Source: Nitrincola schmidtii (GTDB lineage: Bacteria; Pseudomonadota; Gammaproteobacteria; Pseudomonadales; Balneatricaceae). From it: a stretch of 64,000 nt of DNA. Location: assembly GCF_008973715.1 (NCBI RefSeq), contig NZ_WBOL01000001.1, positions 248,001-312,000 on the forward strand, in the 5' to 3' direction. Each line of letters opens with the position of its first letter. Positions within the stretch are counted from its first letter, which is position 1. The translations under genes were made by a program, and so were the position numbers. Under the pieces are notes generated by a model. It searched no databases. It saw only the letters and a list, made by a program, of their open reading frames with translations, and was not told where the DNA came from. Positions 29,676 to 39,491 of this stretch are shown here, piece after piece.

Positions 29676-31475
29676 TCAGCCAGTTCTTTCTGAAGATGCA
29701 ACTTGGCTATTCATTTTAGCCAGTTTGTCTATATCCAGTATCAATGCCACACGACCATCACCCATAATGGTAGCGCCAGAAATACCCTCCACTTTGCGAT
29801 AGTGGGTTTCTAAACTTTTGATCACTACCTGTTGCTGTGCAATGAGTTCATCTACAAACAACGCCACCTTTCCACTGCTAGATTCAACTACCACTAAAAT
29901 ACCCTTCTCAGGATCAATCACCTCTGGTTCTAAATTCAGAATTTGATACAACGCAATTAAAGGCAGATACTCACCACGAATCTGCACCACTCGGCCTTGA
30001 CCAGAAACTGTTTTGAGTTGATCGTGAGTAGGTTGAAGCGATTCTAAAATGCGAGTCAATGGCATGATAAAGATCTCACTACCAACTCTGAGCGTCATGC
30101 CATCAAGTATTGCCAGTGTCAGTGGTAGCCTTAACCCTATAGTTGTTCCCTGACCTGCAACTGATTCGATCTCTACTTGCCCTTTCATTTCGGCAATGTT
30201 TTTCTGAACAACATCCATTCCCACGCCCCGACCAGATACATCCGTCACTTGCTGTGCAGTTGAAAATCCTGCCGCAAATATCAGCTGCCATACCTCTTTA
30301 TCAGAAGGGTTGTCTGACAATGGAATGTTTTTCTCACGCGCTTTTGCTAGAAGTTTTTCTCGGTTGAGTCCAGCACCATCATCAATGATCTGAACCAAAA
30401 TGCTACCACCCTGATGGCTAGCACTCATCGTTATCGTACCCTCTTCTGCTTTCCCTGCAGCTGATCGAACCTCTGGAGTTTCGATGCCATGATCAATACT
30501 GTTGCGTAAAAGATGCGTAAGTGGGTCTGAAAGCTTTTCAATCAGTCCTTTATCAAGCTCAGTCTCTTCACCGACTAACTTGAGGCGCACTTTTTTGTTC
30601 ATTTTCTGTGTCAGATCTCGAACTAGGCGAGGAAAACGACCGAATACAAAATTGATCGGCAACATCCGGATCGACATTACAGACTCTTGAAGATCGCGAG
30701 AATTTCGCTCTAAATTTACTAAGCCTTCATGAATTGCTTCAAACTGAACAGGATCAAGGTGAGAAGCAGATTGGGCTAACATCGATCGAGTGATGACCAG
30801 TTCACCCACCAGATTGATCAGCTGATCAACTTTTTCAACACCAACACGAATGGAACTTTCAGCAGGCGCTTTAGCATTCTCTTGCTTCGTGCTTGACTTG
30901 ACTGTGTTAGTTTTCTGCGCTGGAAGTTCTGACTCGTCTACGAAAAACCCAAAACCATCAGCTTCTTCCTTTATAGATTTTTCTTGCGCAGCAGGAAGAG
31001 TCTTCTCATCAACAAAAAAGCCAAAACCTTCGTTCTCTTCAGAAGATTCTATTGATGATATAAAGGCGCTTTCATCAGAAGTGGCATCAGAATCAGCTAA
31101 TTCTAATAGGCGTAGACGCATTGTTTGAATTGAAGATTCATCAACCTCGTTTCCACTTTGATGAGCTTGAAGCATGTCATTAAGAAGATCGCAACACTCC
31201 AGAAATGCAGAAACCATTTGCTCTGTAGGATCTAGAATTTGTTTTCTTAACTTATCAAGAAGCGTTTCCAGAGCATGGGTTAACTCAGCGATATCACTAA
31301 AACCAAACGTACCACTTCCTCCTTTTATAGAGTGTGCAGCCCTAAAAATAGCGTTTAGCTCTTCAAGATTTGCATTCTTGATATCTAATGCAAGGAGAAG
31401 TTGCTCCATGTTACCGAGGTGCTCGTGGGCTTCATCAATGAAGACCTTATGGAATTGATTCAGGTCGATAGTCAT
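29676..31475 (-). CDS. cheA: Chemotaxis histidine kinase CheA
   Basis: 599 residues from the ATG at 31475 (GGGG six bases upstream; the longer frame would need a TTG). The P1 Hpt domain has the phosphorylated His48 in FRAAHSIKGGSGTFGF. Residues about 130-215 form a flexible acidic linker with no clear P2 domain but two copies of GFGFFVDE (150-157 and 174-181). P3 dimerisation is about 215-275. The P4 kinase has an N box (HLLRNSIDHGIETP), IDDGAGL and GVGMDVV. The P5 CheW-like domain ends the protein. P2 normally binds CheY/CheB, so the duplicated motif may replace it. It is first in the operon. No cheY, cheZ, cheB or cheR is in the window. Confidence 0.96.
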   Translation of the reverse strand: MTIDLNQFHKVFIDEAHEHLGNMEQLLLALDIKNANLEELNAIFRAAHSIKGGSGTFGFSDIAELTHALETLLDKLRKQILDPTEQMVSAFLECCDLLNDMLQAHQSGNEVDESSIQTMRLRLLELADSDATSDESAFISSIESSEENEGFGFFVDEKTLPAAQEKSIKEEADGFGFFVDESELPAQKTNTVKSSTKQENAKAPAESSIRVGVEKVDQLINLVGELVITRSMLAQSASHLDPVQFEAIHEGLVNLERNSRDLQESVMSIRMLPINFVFGRFPRLVRDLTQKMNKKVRLKLVGEETELDKGLIEKLSDPLTHLLRNSIDHGIETPEVRSAAGKAEEGTITMSASHQGGSILVQIIDDGAGLNREKLLAKAREKNIPLSDNPSDKEVWQLIFAAGFSTAQQVTDVSGRGVGMDVVQKNIAEMKGQVEIESVAGQGTTIGLRLPLTLAILDGMTLRVGSEIFIMPLTRILESLQPTHDQLKTVSGQGRVVQIRGEYLPLIALYQILNLEPEVIDPEKGILVVVESSSGKVALFVDELIAQQQVVIKSLETHYRKVEGISGATIMGDGRVALILDIDKLAKMNSQVASSERTG

Positions 31476-31946
31476 TAACAGCCCCAGGGATGGAAATTCT
31501 GCACCTTTCAATGTAAATCAGACCATTTGTCGAATTGAACCAGAATCAACAACGGTTAGTGTAGATTTACTCATTTATAGTCATCTATAGTTTGAAACTA
31601 GACCACATCAATAACTGTATCTTAAGTAAGGCTTATCGTGTTGAAGTAATACACAAAAAATGGTTTTATTTTAGAATTTTTTCGAATAAGCTTATTCACA
31701 TATTAAACATTAAAAAAGCTGATGCAACTGGATAAAACCATGCGGATACGCGTCATATAGGATTATGTAATTCGAGCATGTTTACATAACGATGTTGGCG
31801 CGAACACATTCTTAACTGACCTGAAGTCTAGGTCACATTTCTATGCACACAGATTTGATAGAGTTCCGTTTAAAATTAGCCTAAGATTAATCAACTAACT
31901 GGCTAAATTTATTTTTGGCGTCAATACACGTCATTTTGGAACCTTA
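31476..31946. other. Divergent intergenic region between cheA and a GGDEF/EAL gene
   Basis: 471 AT-rich bases with no convincing gene. It must hold the promoters of both divergent genes. A perfect 14-base palindrome GAATAAGCTTATTC at 31684-31697 could be an operator. I saw no clear sigma28-type promoter box. Confidence 0.4.
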
Positions 31947-34526
31947 ATGATCGATAAAAGCGCCTGTAAGTCACATCTGTTTACTGGAATGCTTGTATTC
32001 TTGATTTCGCTTCTGTTCGGAAGCTATATCGCTTGGCAAATTCATGAGCACCACAAAAAGTCTGAAATGAGTGCCATAGAAGCGTTGTTAACAAGACATG
32101 GTATCCAGATAGAGCAACAAATACTCCAAGGTATGGCGGTAAATGAACTACTTGGTGTATTGATACGTTCTGATATAAGTCAGTTAGATAATTTTGAGAC
32201 CATTGCAGAAAACCTACTGAGGATATCACCTAGCCTTTCTCACTTCAGTTTAGCCCCTAATGGTTTAATTGAAAGAGTTTTTCCTTTAACAGGGAATGAA
32301 GCAACCATAGGGTTTAACTTCCTTCAAGATCCAGAGCAAGGCCCAGATGCACTTAGAGCTAAAGAATTAAATCAACAATATATCAGCGGCCCTTTAAATC
32401 TAGTCCAGGGCGGCCAAGCCTACATACTCAGATACCCTATTTTTTTACATAATAAAATCAACACTGAACCAGATGGTTTTTGGGGCTACAGCAGTATCAT
32501 TATAAAATTAGACACACTGATTGAGGTCTCTGGTTTTGATCTACTTGCTCAAGAAGGCATCAATTTTCATTTTTACCATCAGGCACCTGAAGCAAAGCCA
32601 AAACTGATATTTGCATCTCAAGGAGATCTTTTAAACGAGGTTGTCAAACATGATTTGCAATTGCCTAATGGCGAATGGTATCTCGTTGCATCTCCTGAAA
32701 ATAGTTGGGTATCCAAAGGACATATCGTAATTGAATCCATTCCTATCTTAATTGTATCTGTTTTACTGGGCTTGTTTGCCATCCAACTACAACGTATTAA
32801 AGCCATGAACAATGGGCTTGAGAGAGCTGTAATTGATAGGACAAGAGAGTTACAGGTTGCGGCCATTGCTTTTCAATCTCAGAACGGCATCTTAGTGACT
32901 GACAAATACTATCGAATTATTAAAGTCAATCGGGCCTTCGAAAACATCACTGGATATAATGAAGCTGAAGTCATTGGTAAGAACCCTTCTATTCTTAACT
33001 CAGGTCGGCATGACAACGCTTTTTATAAAAAAATGTACACTGAATTACGAGACAAGGGCTATTGGCAAGGAGAAATATGGAATCGTCGCAAATCGGAAGA
33101 AATATACCCCGAACATCTCACCATTACAGCCATTAGAGATCAGGACGATCTGATAACGCACTTCGTTGCCAGTCTAGTCGATTTAACTGAATTAAAAGCT
33201 ACTCAAGAAAAAGTCCACCAGCTCAAATACTTTGATTCACTGACCAATCTACCTAATCGCAATCAACTTAAAGAGATTCTGATCGAGGTCGTCAATGATA
33301 GCTATACAGATAGTGACCAAATCTGTGGTTTTATTTTGTTTCTGGATCTTGATCACTTCAAGCAACTCAATGATGCGCTTGGTCAAGCTACCGGAGACCA
33401 ACTTCTTCTTCAACTTTCACAACGATTGAATGATTTCTTGCCATCAGTGGCGACACTGGCAAGACTTGGTAGTGATGAGTTTGTTATTTTAATACAGTTA
33501 ACTGATAGTCATGAAAAACAAGCAGCTTCAGCGGCTGAAGAAATGTCAGAATCAATCATTCTCCAAGTGACTGAGCCTTTTATACTTGCCAATCAATCAC
33601 ATCGTATCACTGCATCTATTGGAGTCACCCTAATTAGATCTCAAAGTGATCCTGATGAAGTGTTAAAAGAATCTGAATTGGCAATGTTCCAAGCAAAATC
33701 GAAGGGTAGAAACTGCATTTACTTTTATGAACAAAGTATGCAGTCAAAGGCTATTCAACGATTAGAACTAAAGACGGAAATGTATGAAGCCATTCAGAAT
33801 CAATCATTTGAACTTTACTACCAACCGCAGTTTGATGGCGCCTTTCAAATAAAAGGAGTAGAAGCGCTTATTCGCTGGCCACATCCAGCTAAAGGTATGA
33901 TACCGCCAAATGAATTTATACCACTTGCTGAAGAGACAGATTTGATTTTGAAAATCGGCAAATGGGTGTTAGATACATCGTTTAGCCAATCAGTAAAATG
34001 GTCTGAAAACCCTCGCACGCAAGACGTTACTATATCTGTCAATGTCAGTGCGAAGCAATTTGCGCAGCCTGATTTTGTGAAGCTTGTTGAAGAAACCCTT
34101 CACTCAACGGGGGCAAATCCAAATAAAATACAGCTTGAATTGACTGAAAGTATGTTAGTCAATGATACGCAAGATATCATCGACAAGATGATTCAACTAA
34201 AACGACTTGGTCTTTTAATATCACTAGATGACTTTGGTACGGGTTACTCTTCACTCAGTTATTTACAAAAACTCCCAATAGACCAACTTAAAGTCGATCA
34301 AGCATTTGTATGGGATATAAATCCGCATGACCCACAACGATCATTAGCATCAACCATTGTTGCTATGGGTCTCAGTTTGGACTTAGAGGTTATCGCTGAA
34401 GGTATAGAAACAGCCGAGCAACTAGAATTCTTAAAAGGAATAGGTTGCGAGCTTTTCCAAGGATACTTGCTAGGTAAACCGATGAGTATTCAGGATATTG
34501 AAAACCTAGTCTTAACATCTATTTAA
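31947..34526 (+). CDS. Membrane CHASE-like/PAS sensor with GGDEF and EAL domains
   Basis: 859 residues. TM1 lies at about 11-30, a CHASE-type periplasmic region (about 35-265) follows, then TM2 (268-288). A PAS domain follows (about 300-420; TDKYYRIIKVNRAFENITGY). GGDEF (about 430-590) carries GSDEF at 508-512, one residue off consensus, so cyclase activity is doubtful and GTP-sensing is possible. EAL (about 605-855) has intact EALIRW (639), ELTES, DDFGTGYSS, and QGYLLGKP, predicting c-di-GMP hydrolysis. It is divergent from cheA, which hints at a motility link, though this is only positional. Confidence 0.9.
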   Translation: MIDKSACKSHLFTGMLVFLISLLFGSYIAWQIHEHHKKSEMSAIEALLTRHGIQIEQQILQGMAVNELLGVLIRSDISQLDNFETIAENLLRISPSLSHFSLAPNGLIERVFPLTGNEATIGFNFLQDPEQGPDALRAKELNQQYISGPLNLVQGGQAYILRYPIFLHNKINTEPDGFWGYSSIIIKLDTLIEVSGFDLLAQEGINFHFYHQAPEAKPKLIFASQGDLLNEVVKHDLQLPNGEWYLVASPENSWVSKGHIVIESIPILIVSVLLGLFAIQLQRIKAMNNGLERAVIDRTRELQVAAIAFQSQNGILVTDKYYRIIKVNRAFENITGYNEAEVIGKNPSILNSGRHDNAFYKKMYTELRDKGYWQGEIWNRRKSEEIYPEHLTITAIRDQDDLITHFVASLVDLTELKATQEKVHQLKYFDSLTNLPNRNQLKEILIEVVNDSYTDSDQICGFILFLDLDHFKQLNDALGQATGDQLLLQLSQRLNDFLPSVATLARLGSDEFVILIQLTDSHEKQAASAAEEMSESIILQVTEPFILANQSHRITASIGVTLIRSQSDPDEVLKESELAMFQAKSKGRNCIYFYEQSMQSKAIQRLELKTEMYEAIQNQSFELYYQPQFDGAFQIKGVEALIRWPHPAKGMIPPNEFIPLAEETDLILKIGKWVLDTSFSQSVKWSENPRTQDVTISVNVSAKQFAQPDFVKLVEETLHSTGANPNKIQLELTESMLVNDTQDIIDKMIQLKRLGLLISLDDFGTGYSSLSYLQKLPIDQLKVDQAFVWDINPHDPQRSLASTIVAMGLSLDLEVIAEGIETAEQLEFLKGIGCELFQGYLLGKPMSIQDIENLVLTSI

Positions 34527-34568
34527 ACGCCATTATAGATCAATAAATTGATTGATGGATAAGCACAG

Positions 34569-35495
34569 ATGCAAACCTTTCTAAACGATCTAGTTAATTC
34601 ACTTGCAAACGAGCAGCATCGCGGTAAGGTTGCTGATTATATTCCACAATTAGCGCATGTTAATCCCAATCGATTCGGAATTGCTGTTTGCACACCGTCG
34701 GGCGAAACCTTTACAGCAGGTGACGCCAACACGCTCTTTTCCATTCAAAGTATCTCTAAGGTGTTTACCTTAACGCTGGCACTTGGAAAGATCGGTGATG
34801 GCCTTTGGCAGCATGTGGGTCGAGAACCCTCCGGCAACCCTTTCAATTCTATTGTGCAGCTTGAACATGAGATGGGAAAACCTCGTAATCCATTTATCAA
34901 TGCCGGTGCGATAGCGGTGGTAGATGCGATTATGATGGGTCATGAACCAAAGGAATGCCTCGGTGAGATTCTTAGTTTTGTGCGCTACCTTGCGAAAGAC
35001 GAGAGCATCTGTTTTGACCATTTGGTTGCCGCATCTGAAATGCAACATCGTGATCGTAACGCATCGCTAGCTCACTTCATGAAATCGTTTGGACGATTAA
35101 GACACGACGTCGATAAAGTCTTAGGTACCTATTTTCACCAATGCTCTATTGCGATGAACTGCGTTCAACTCGCACAATCGGGATTATTTTTAGCCTCTGA
35201 CGGTATCGATAAAACGACCGGACATAGAATTGTATCTGCCCAACGCGCCCGACGCATTAATTCGTTAATGATGATGTGTGGCCATTATGATGGCTCTGGA
35301 GAATTTGCCTTTAGGGTAGGTTTACCAGGAAAAAGTGGCGTGGGTGGCGGTATTCTTGCCATAGCACCCGGTAAGGCATCGATTGCCGTATGGTCGCCAG
35401 GTCTAGATCAACAAGGCAATAGCCATCTTGGCACACTTGCACTTGAACGTTTGGCACAGCATACGGGCTGGTCTGTATTTGGACAGAGACTTTGA
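34569..35495 (+). CDS. glsA: Glutaminase (serine beta-lactamase-fold)
   Basis: Hydrolyses glutamine to glutamate and ammonia. 308 residues, the same length as E. coli YneH/GlsB. Characteristic blocks are [34 protein letters not shown] with the catalytic Ser and Lys (S-x-x-K), [17 protein letters not shown] and [16 protein letters not shown]. Cytoplasmic. The ribosome site is poor. It follows the GGDEF/EAL gene by 42 bp with no visible terminator and is followed by the ParA-like gene. The choice between glsA and glsB names is conventional. Confidence 0.95.
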   Translation: MQTFLNDLVNSLANEQHRGKVADYIPQLAHVNPNRFGIAVCTPSGETFTAGDANTLFSIQSISKVFTLTLALGKIGDGLWQHVGREPSGNPFNSIVQLEHEMGKPRNPFINAGAIAVVDAIMMGHEPKECLGEILSFVRYLAKDESICFDHLVAASEMQHRDRNASLAHFMKSFGRLRHDVDKVLGTYFHQCSIAMNCVQLAQSGLFLASDGIDKTTGHRIVSAQRARRINSLMMMCGHYDGSGEFAFRVGLPGKSGVGGGILAIAPGKASIAVWSPGLDQQGNSHLGTLALERLAQHTGWSVFGQRL

Positions 35496-35616
35496 TTTCA
35501 TAACCTTAGTGTCATCAACCTCATTTATCGTTACTATAAGGTCAAAAAATTATACAACTGACTTAATAACCCAACACAGCCCCGTGTTAACACTGATCAA
35601 ATATATGGAGCGTAAA

Positions 35617-36303
35617 ATGAAATACATACACTTAGTAGGCGGTGAAAAAGGCGGGGTGGGTAAATCCGTTATGTCACGACTGCTAGCACAATACTGTTTG
35701 GACAATCATCAGCCTTTTATTGCACTGGATGCTGACCAGTCTCATGCAACCTTGAGCCGTTCTTATGGTGATTTTGCTCGAAACTTAAACCTAGAGCAGT
35801 TTGAAAGTGCTGATCAAATCATTGAAGTCGCTGTTGAAGAAGCGGTAAACGTCGTGATCGATCTACCCGCACAGAGTGAGCGCTTGCTGGATCGCTGGAT
35901 CGATGAAAACGGCGTGCTTGATCTGTGTGAAGAACTTAGCTTGAAATTTATTGTCTGGTATGTGGTTGATGACGGTCCTGATTCTGCCGACCTATTAATG
36001 AAGTTTTTAACCCGTTATGGCTCACAAGTGACCTGTATAGCGGTGAAAAACTTTGGTCGTGGTAGTGATTTTGGTCGAGTTGATAAGTTGCTAGCCGATT
36101 ACTCGGATGTCAACATCATGGAACTACCCAGCCTTCATTCTGCAACCATGCGTAAAATTGATAATGCAGGGTTAAGCTTTTGGGCAGCTGCAAACAATAA
36201 AGAGATCGATGGTCATTTAGGCATCATGGAACGTCAGCGCGTTCGTGTGTGGCAGAAAAAAGTATTCTCACAGATAAGCGATCGATTAAGTTATACAGAG
36301 TAA
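35617..36303 (+). CDS. Orphan ParA/MinD-like P-loop ATPase
   Basis: 228 residues from the ATG at 35617 (GGAG upstream; the longer frame runs back into the glutaminase gene). It carries the deviant Walker A GGEKGGVGKS (residues 8-17), with the signature lysine before GG, and a switch region ALDADQSHATLSRSYGDF, where DADQ replaces the usual DxDPQ. A Walker B-like NVVIDLPAQ follows. No parB-like or cargo gene is adjacent. The weak similarity to plasmid mobilisation MobD-like ATPases and to other orphan ParA proteins leaves function open (positioning of a protein cargo, or regulation). It lies 24 bp before gloA and is likely co-transcribed. Confidence 0.75.
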   Translation: MKYIHLVGGEKGGVGKSVMSRLLAQYCLDNHQPFIALDADQSHATLSRSYGDFARNLNLEQFESADQIIEVAVEEAVNVVIDLPAQSERLLDRWIDENGVLDLCEELSLKFIVWYVVDDGPDSADLLMKFLTRYGSQVTCIAVKNFGRGSDFGRVDKLLADYSDVNIMELPSLHSATMRKIDNAGLSFWAAANNKEIDGHLGIMERQRVRVWQKKVFSQISDRLSYTE

Positions 36304-36327
36304 AACAGTTCAACAACAGGAGCGGTC

Positions 36328-36885
36328 ATGAGTCGTCATTTTGAGCAAGCGAAGGGTTTATGTGAATCTAGAGATAGCGCAACGGAAGGGTTTGTTTTTA
36401 ACCAAACCATGCTGCGGATTAAAGATCCCGCTCGATCACTTGATTTCTATACTCGCGTCATGGGCATGACACTGGTGCGTAAACTAGACTTTCCGGAGAT
36501 GCAGTTTAGCCTGTATTTCTTAGCTGCCGTTGATTCTGATCAGCTGGAATCTTGGTCTAAAGACTTGAAAGCACGCACTATTGAAACCTTTAGCCGCCCT
36601 GCTCTTCTTGAGCTGACGCATAACTGGAGTACAGAATCTGATCCTGAGCAGCAGTATCACAATGGCAACCAAGATCCTCGTGGTTTTGGCCACATAGGCT
36701 TTGCAGTTCCTGATTTAGCCGCTGCCTGCGATCGTTTTGATGCCTTAGAAGTTCCTTTCGTAAAGCGTCCCAACGATGGCAAAATGAGAGATATCGCGTT
36801 TATCCAAGATCCTGACGGCTACTGGATCGAAATTTTCCAAGGGTCATTAGTACCCGACGCGTTAGCGGCTCATATCTCGGGCTAG
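36328..36885 (+). CDS. gloA: Lactoylglutathione lyase (glyoxalase I)
   Basis: Converts the methylglyoxal-glutathione hemithioacetal to S-lactoylglutathione. 185 residues, the longer eukaryote-like form. The likely metal ligands are all visible: Gln in [11 protein letters not shown], Glu in [10 protein letters not shown], His in [11 protein letters not shown] and Glu in GYWIEIFQ. Longer glyoxalases of this type usually prefer zinc. AGGAG lies upstream. A hairpin follows the stop. Confidence 0.95.
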   Translation: MSRHFEQAKGLCESRDSATEGFVFNQTMLRIKDPARSLDFYTRVMGMTLVRKLDFPEMQFSLYFLAAVDSDQLESWSKDLKARTIETFSRPALLELTHNWSTESDPEQQYHNGNQDPRGFGHIGFAVPDLAAACDRFDALEVPFVKRPNDGKMRDIAFIQDPDGYWIEIFQGSLVPDALAAHISG

Positions 36886-36897
36886 TAGAGCTATTTT

Positions 36898-36924
36898 CCA
36901 AGCTCATTATCATGATGAGCTTGG
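36898..36924. terminator. Bidirectional terminator between gloA and rlmE
   Basis: A 10-bp perfect stem CCAAGCTCAT / ATGAGCTTGG with a 7-base loop lies between convergent genes. There is no strong T tract, so efficiency is uncertain. Confidence 0.6.
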
Positions 36925-36931
36925 ATTAACC

Positions 36932-37555
36932 CTAGTTGGCGATAAACTCCTTACCTACCACAAACACTTCACGCGAGCGTGGACGTGACGCATCGGGTTT
37001 ACGAATCACCACCTGTTTGAAGTGCTGTTTAACCGTTTTGATAAACTCGTCAGACCCTTCTCCCTGAAAGACTTTAGCCACAAAGCTGCCTTTCGGCTTT
37101 AATACTTGTGTCGCCATATCCAAGGCTAATTCAACCAGATACATCGATGCGGCTTGATCCGCCGTCGACACACCACTGATATTCGGTGCCATGTCAGAAA
37201 TCACTACATCAATGGGTTGACCATCAATCACTTCCATAATGGCTTCAAAGACGCTGTCTTCGGTAAAATCACCCTGAATAAAGGTTACACCGGCCATGCT
37301 ATCCATCGGCAAGATATCAGATGCAATCACTTGGCCTTTATCACCCACCAGTTTAGTGGCAACCTGCGACCAACCACCTGGTGCCGCACCCAAGTCGAGC
37401 ACACACATACCCGAACGAATGAGTTTATCTTTCTCATTAATCCCCAGTAGCTTGTAACTGGCACGTGAGCGATAACCATCCAACTGCGCCTGTTTTACAT
37501 AGGGGTCATTAACATGCTCATCCATCCAACGATTACTGCTTTTCGTACGTGCCAT
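36932..37555 (-). CDS. rlmE: 23S rRNA (uridine-2'-O-)-methyltransferase RlmE (FtsJ/RrmJ)
   Basis: Methylates U2552 in the 23S A loop with SAM. 207 residues from the ATG at 37555 ([14 protein letters not shown], the common RlmE start); an upstream ATG at 37567 is possible. The K-D-K-E catalytic set is seen: Lys in [10 protein letters not shown], Asp in [10 protein letters not shown], Lys in [10 protein letters not shown] and Glu in [11 protein letters not shown]. The SAM loop is [15 protein letters not shown]. In enterics rlmE precedes ftsH; here the neighbour is gloA, so the usual pairing is broken. Confidence 0.96.
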   Translation of the reverse strand: MARTKSSNRWMDEHVNDPYVKQAQLDGYRSRASYKLLGINEKDKLIRSGMCVLDLGAAPGGWSQVATKLVGDKGQVIASDILPMDSMAGVTFIQGDFTEDSVFEAIMEVIDGQPIDVVISDMAPNISGVSTADQAASMYLVELALDMATQVLKPKGSFVAKVFQGEGSDEFIKTVKQHFKQVVIRKPDASRPRSREVFVVGKEFIAN

Positions 37556-37862
37556 GACTCTCTTCATTCCAACCGCTTAAAAGAGTAATTGTACGTGCAA
37601 GCCCATATTTATCCAATGGCACTCAACTCAAGGAGAGAGCGGTATCTTTTTTTGGATTGGCTAGGCAGAGCGATATCTCATTTTAATGACTCGCTGTCGT
37701 CGTCCTGACGCGCTCGACTGCCGCCATCCTTGGCGGCAGACGGTCATTAAAATTAGATACCGCTCCTCCACTACTCTTCCCACACCATTTCATCCAGACT
37801 GACATTAATTCTTCTCGAAGGTATAATCGCTCATTACTACCGCATTTACCTTCGGAACATTC
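37556..37862. other. Gene-free gap with a structured element
   Basis: 307 bases between divergent rlmE and the FAD-enzyme gene. Apart from the inverted-repeat element at 37636-37765, no gene or clear promoter was identified. GGAA before 37863 is the ribosome site of the downstream gene. Confidence 0.6.
37636..37765. repeat. Nested inverted-repeat element with an inner GC hairpin
   Basis: The left arm 37668-37690 (GAGCGATATCTC then ATTTTAATGAC) and right arm 37743-37765 (GTCATTAAAAT then TAGATACCGCTC) are reverse complements over 23 bases with two mismatches. Between them a 9-bp stem CTGCCGCCA / TGGCGGCAG (37718-37739, TCCT loop) forms an inner hairpin. A second partial copy of the left tip, AGAGCGGTATCT, lies at 37636-37647 and matches the right tip perfectly. 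It looks like a mobile or REP/MITE-like intergenic element, or a strong RNA structure. No open reading frame of note lies inside. Confidence 0.6.
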
Positions 37863-39482
37863 ATGATTCGTATCACTCAGTTGTCGTTGCCACTTGATCA
37901 CCCTGAAACAGCATTACGCAAAGCACTATTGGAACGTTTATCACTAAAAGATCATCAACTGATTGATTTCACTGTTTTCAAGCGCAGCTACGATGCACGC
38001 AAAAAGAACACGGAGATCACTTATGTATACATCATTCATCTGACTACCACCGATGATGAAGCGGTTTTAGCGCGCTATAAGGATGATGCGAATGTGATGC
38101 CGGCGCCGGATACTCGTTATTATCCGGTCGCGAGCGCGCCTGAACGCTTGAATGAGCGTCCTATTATTGTCGGTTTTGGTCCTTGTGGTTTATTTGCGGC
38201 GCTGATTTTAGCGCAGATGGGTTTTAAGCCGATTGTATTAGAACGTGGGCGTAACGTTCGTCAGCGTACACAGGATACTTGGGCACTGTGGCGTAAACAT
38301 ATTCTGTCGCCAGAGTCGAATGTGCAATATGGTGAAGGGGGTGCGGGGCTGTTTTCCGATGGCAAACTTTGGAGTCAGGTGAAAGATCCTAAATTTTATG
38401 GCCGTAAAGTCATGGAAGAGTTTGTGAAAGCGGGTGCGCCGGACAATATTCTGTATGTTAGTAAGCCTCATATTGGTACGTTTCGCTTGACTACCGTGGT
38501 CGCGAATATGCGTGAGGAGATTATAAAACTGGGTGGTGAGATCCGCTTTGAATCTAAAGTCACTGAACTGCTGCTCGACAAAGAGGAGGTTCAGGGAGTT
38601 CAGCTTGAAGATGGGACTCAGCTACATAGTCGCCATGTCGTTCTGGCCTTGGGTCATAGTGCGCGTGATACGTTTAGAATGCTGCATCGTCAAGGGGTGT
38701 TTGTAGAAGCCAAGCCGTTTGCTATTGGCTTTCGGATCGAACATCCTCAAACCATGATTAATCAATCACGCCTTGGCAAATATGCAGGACACGAAGCGCT
38801 GGGTTCAGCCGATTATAAGCTAGTCTATCATGCCAGCAATGGACGTGCCGTTTATAGCTTCTGCATGTGCCCTGGAGGACAGGTAGTTGCAGCGACTTCA
38901 GAAGAGGGTCGTGTTGTGACCAACGGCATGAGTCAGTATTCGCGTAAAGAGCGCAATGCCAATGCCGGTATTGTGGTGGGCATTAATCCTGAACAGGATT
39001 TTCCGGGTGGTCCTTTAGCAGGTATTGAGTTACAAGAGAAGCTTGAGGCGTTAGCTTATGAACTCGGTGGTCGCAACTATAACGCGCCCGCTCAGCTGGT
39101 TGGCGATTTTATTAAAAACCAACCGTCGACCGAACTTGGCGAGGTACTCCCCTCTTATCAACCCGGCATCAAGCTAGGTAATTTGTCCGATGCCTTACCT
39201 GATTATGTGATTGACGCGATCAGAGAAGCACTGCCTGCGTTTGGCAAGCAGATTCGTGGATTTGATCGTGATGATGCCCTTCTCACGGGTATTGAATCAC
39301 GGACCTCGTCGCCTGTGCGTGTGACTCGTCATGCTCAAACACTGCAAAGTCTGAATATTAAAGGGCTTTATCCAGCAGGTGAAGGTGCTGGATATGCTGG
39401 TGGCATTCTGTCTGCGGGTATTGATGGTATTAAAGTTGCTGAAGCATTGGCTTTAGATATGCTTGCCAATACTGCAGGATAG
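37863..39482 (+). CDS. FAD-dependent oxidoreductase (COG2509-type)
   Basis: 539 residues. An N-terminal ~100-residue domain is followed by the FAD-binding Rossmann motif VGFGPCGLFAALILAQMGFKPIVLERG and the segment NVQYGEGGAGLFSDGKL. The C terminus has the FAD-closing block GLYPAGEGAGYAGGILSAGIDGIKVAEAL. These features match a widely distributed family of uncharacterised FAD dehydrogenases. Substrate is unknown and there is no membrane segment. It is followed by the RNA methyltransferase gene after 9 bases, so the two share a transcript. Confidence 0.85.
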   Translation: MIRITQLSLPLDHPETALRKALLERLSLKDHQLIDFTVFKRSYDARKKNTEITYVYIIHLTTTDDEAVLARYKDDANVMPAPDTRYYPVASAPERLNERPIIVGFGPCGLFAALILAQMGFKPIVLERGRNVRQRTQDTWALWRKHILSPESNVQYGEGGAGLFSDGKLWSQVKDPKFYGRKVMEEFVKAGAPDNILYVSKPHIGTFRLTTVVANMREEIIKLGGEIRFESKVTELLLDKEEVQGVQLEDGTQLHSRHVVLALGHSARDTFRMLHRQGVFVEAKPFAIGFRIEHPQTMINQSRLGKYAGHEALGSADYKLVYHASNGRAVYSFCMCPGGQVVAATSEEGRVVTNGMSQYSRKERNANAGIVVGINPEQDFPGGPLAGIELQEKLEALAYELGGRNYNAPAQLVGDFIKNQPSTELGEVLPSYQPGIKLGNLSDALPDYVIDAIREALPAFGKQIRGFDRDDALLTGIESRTSSPVRVTRHAQTLQSLNIKGLYPAGEGAGYAGGILSAGIDGIKVAEALALDMLANTAG

Positions 39483-39491
39483 GATGACACC

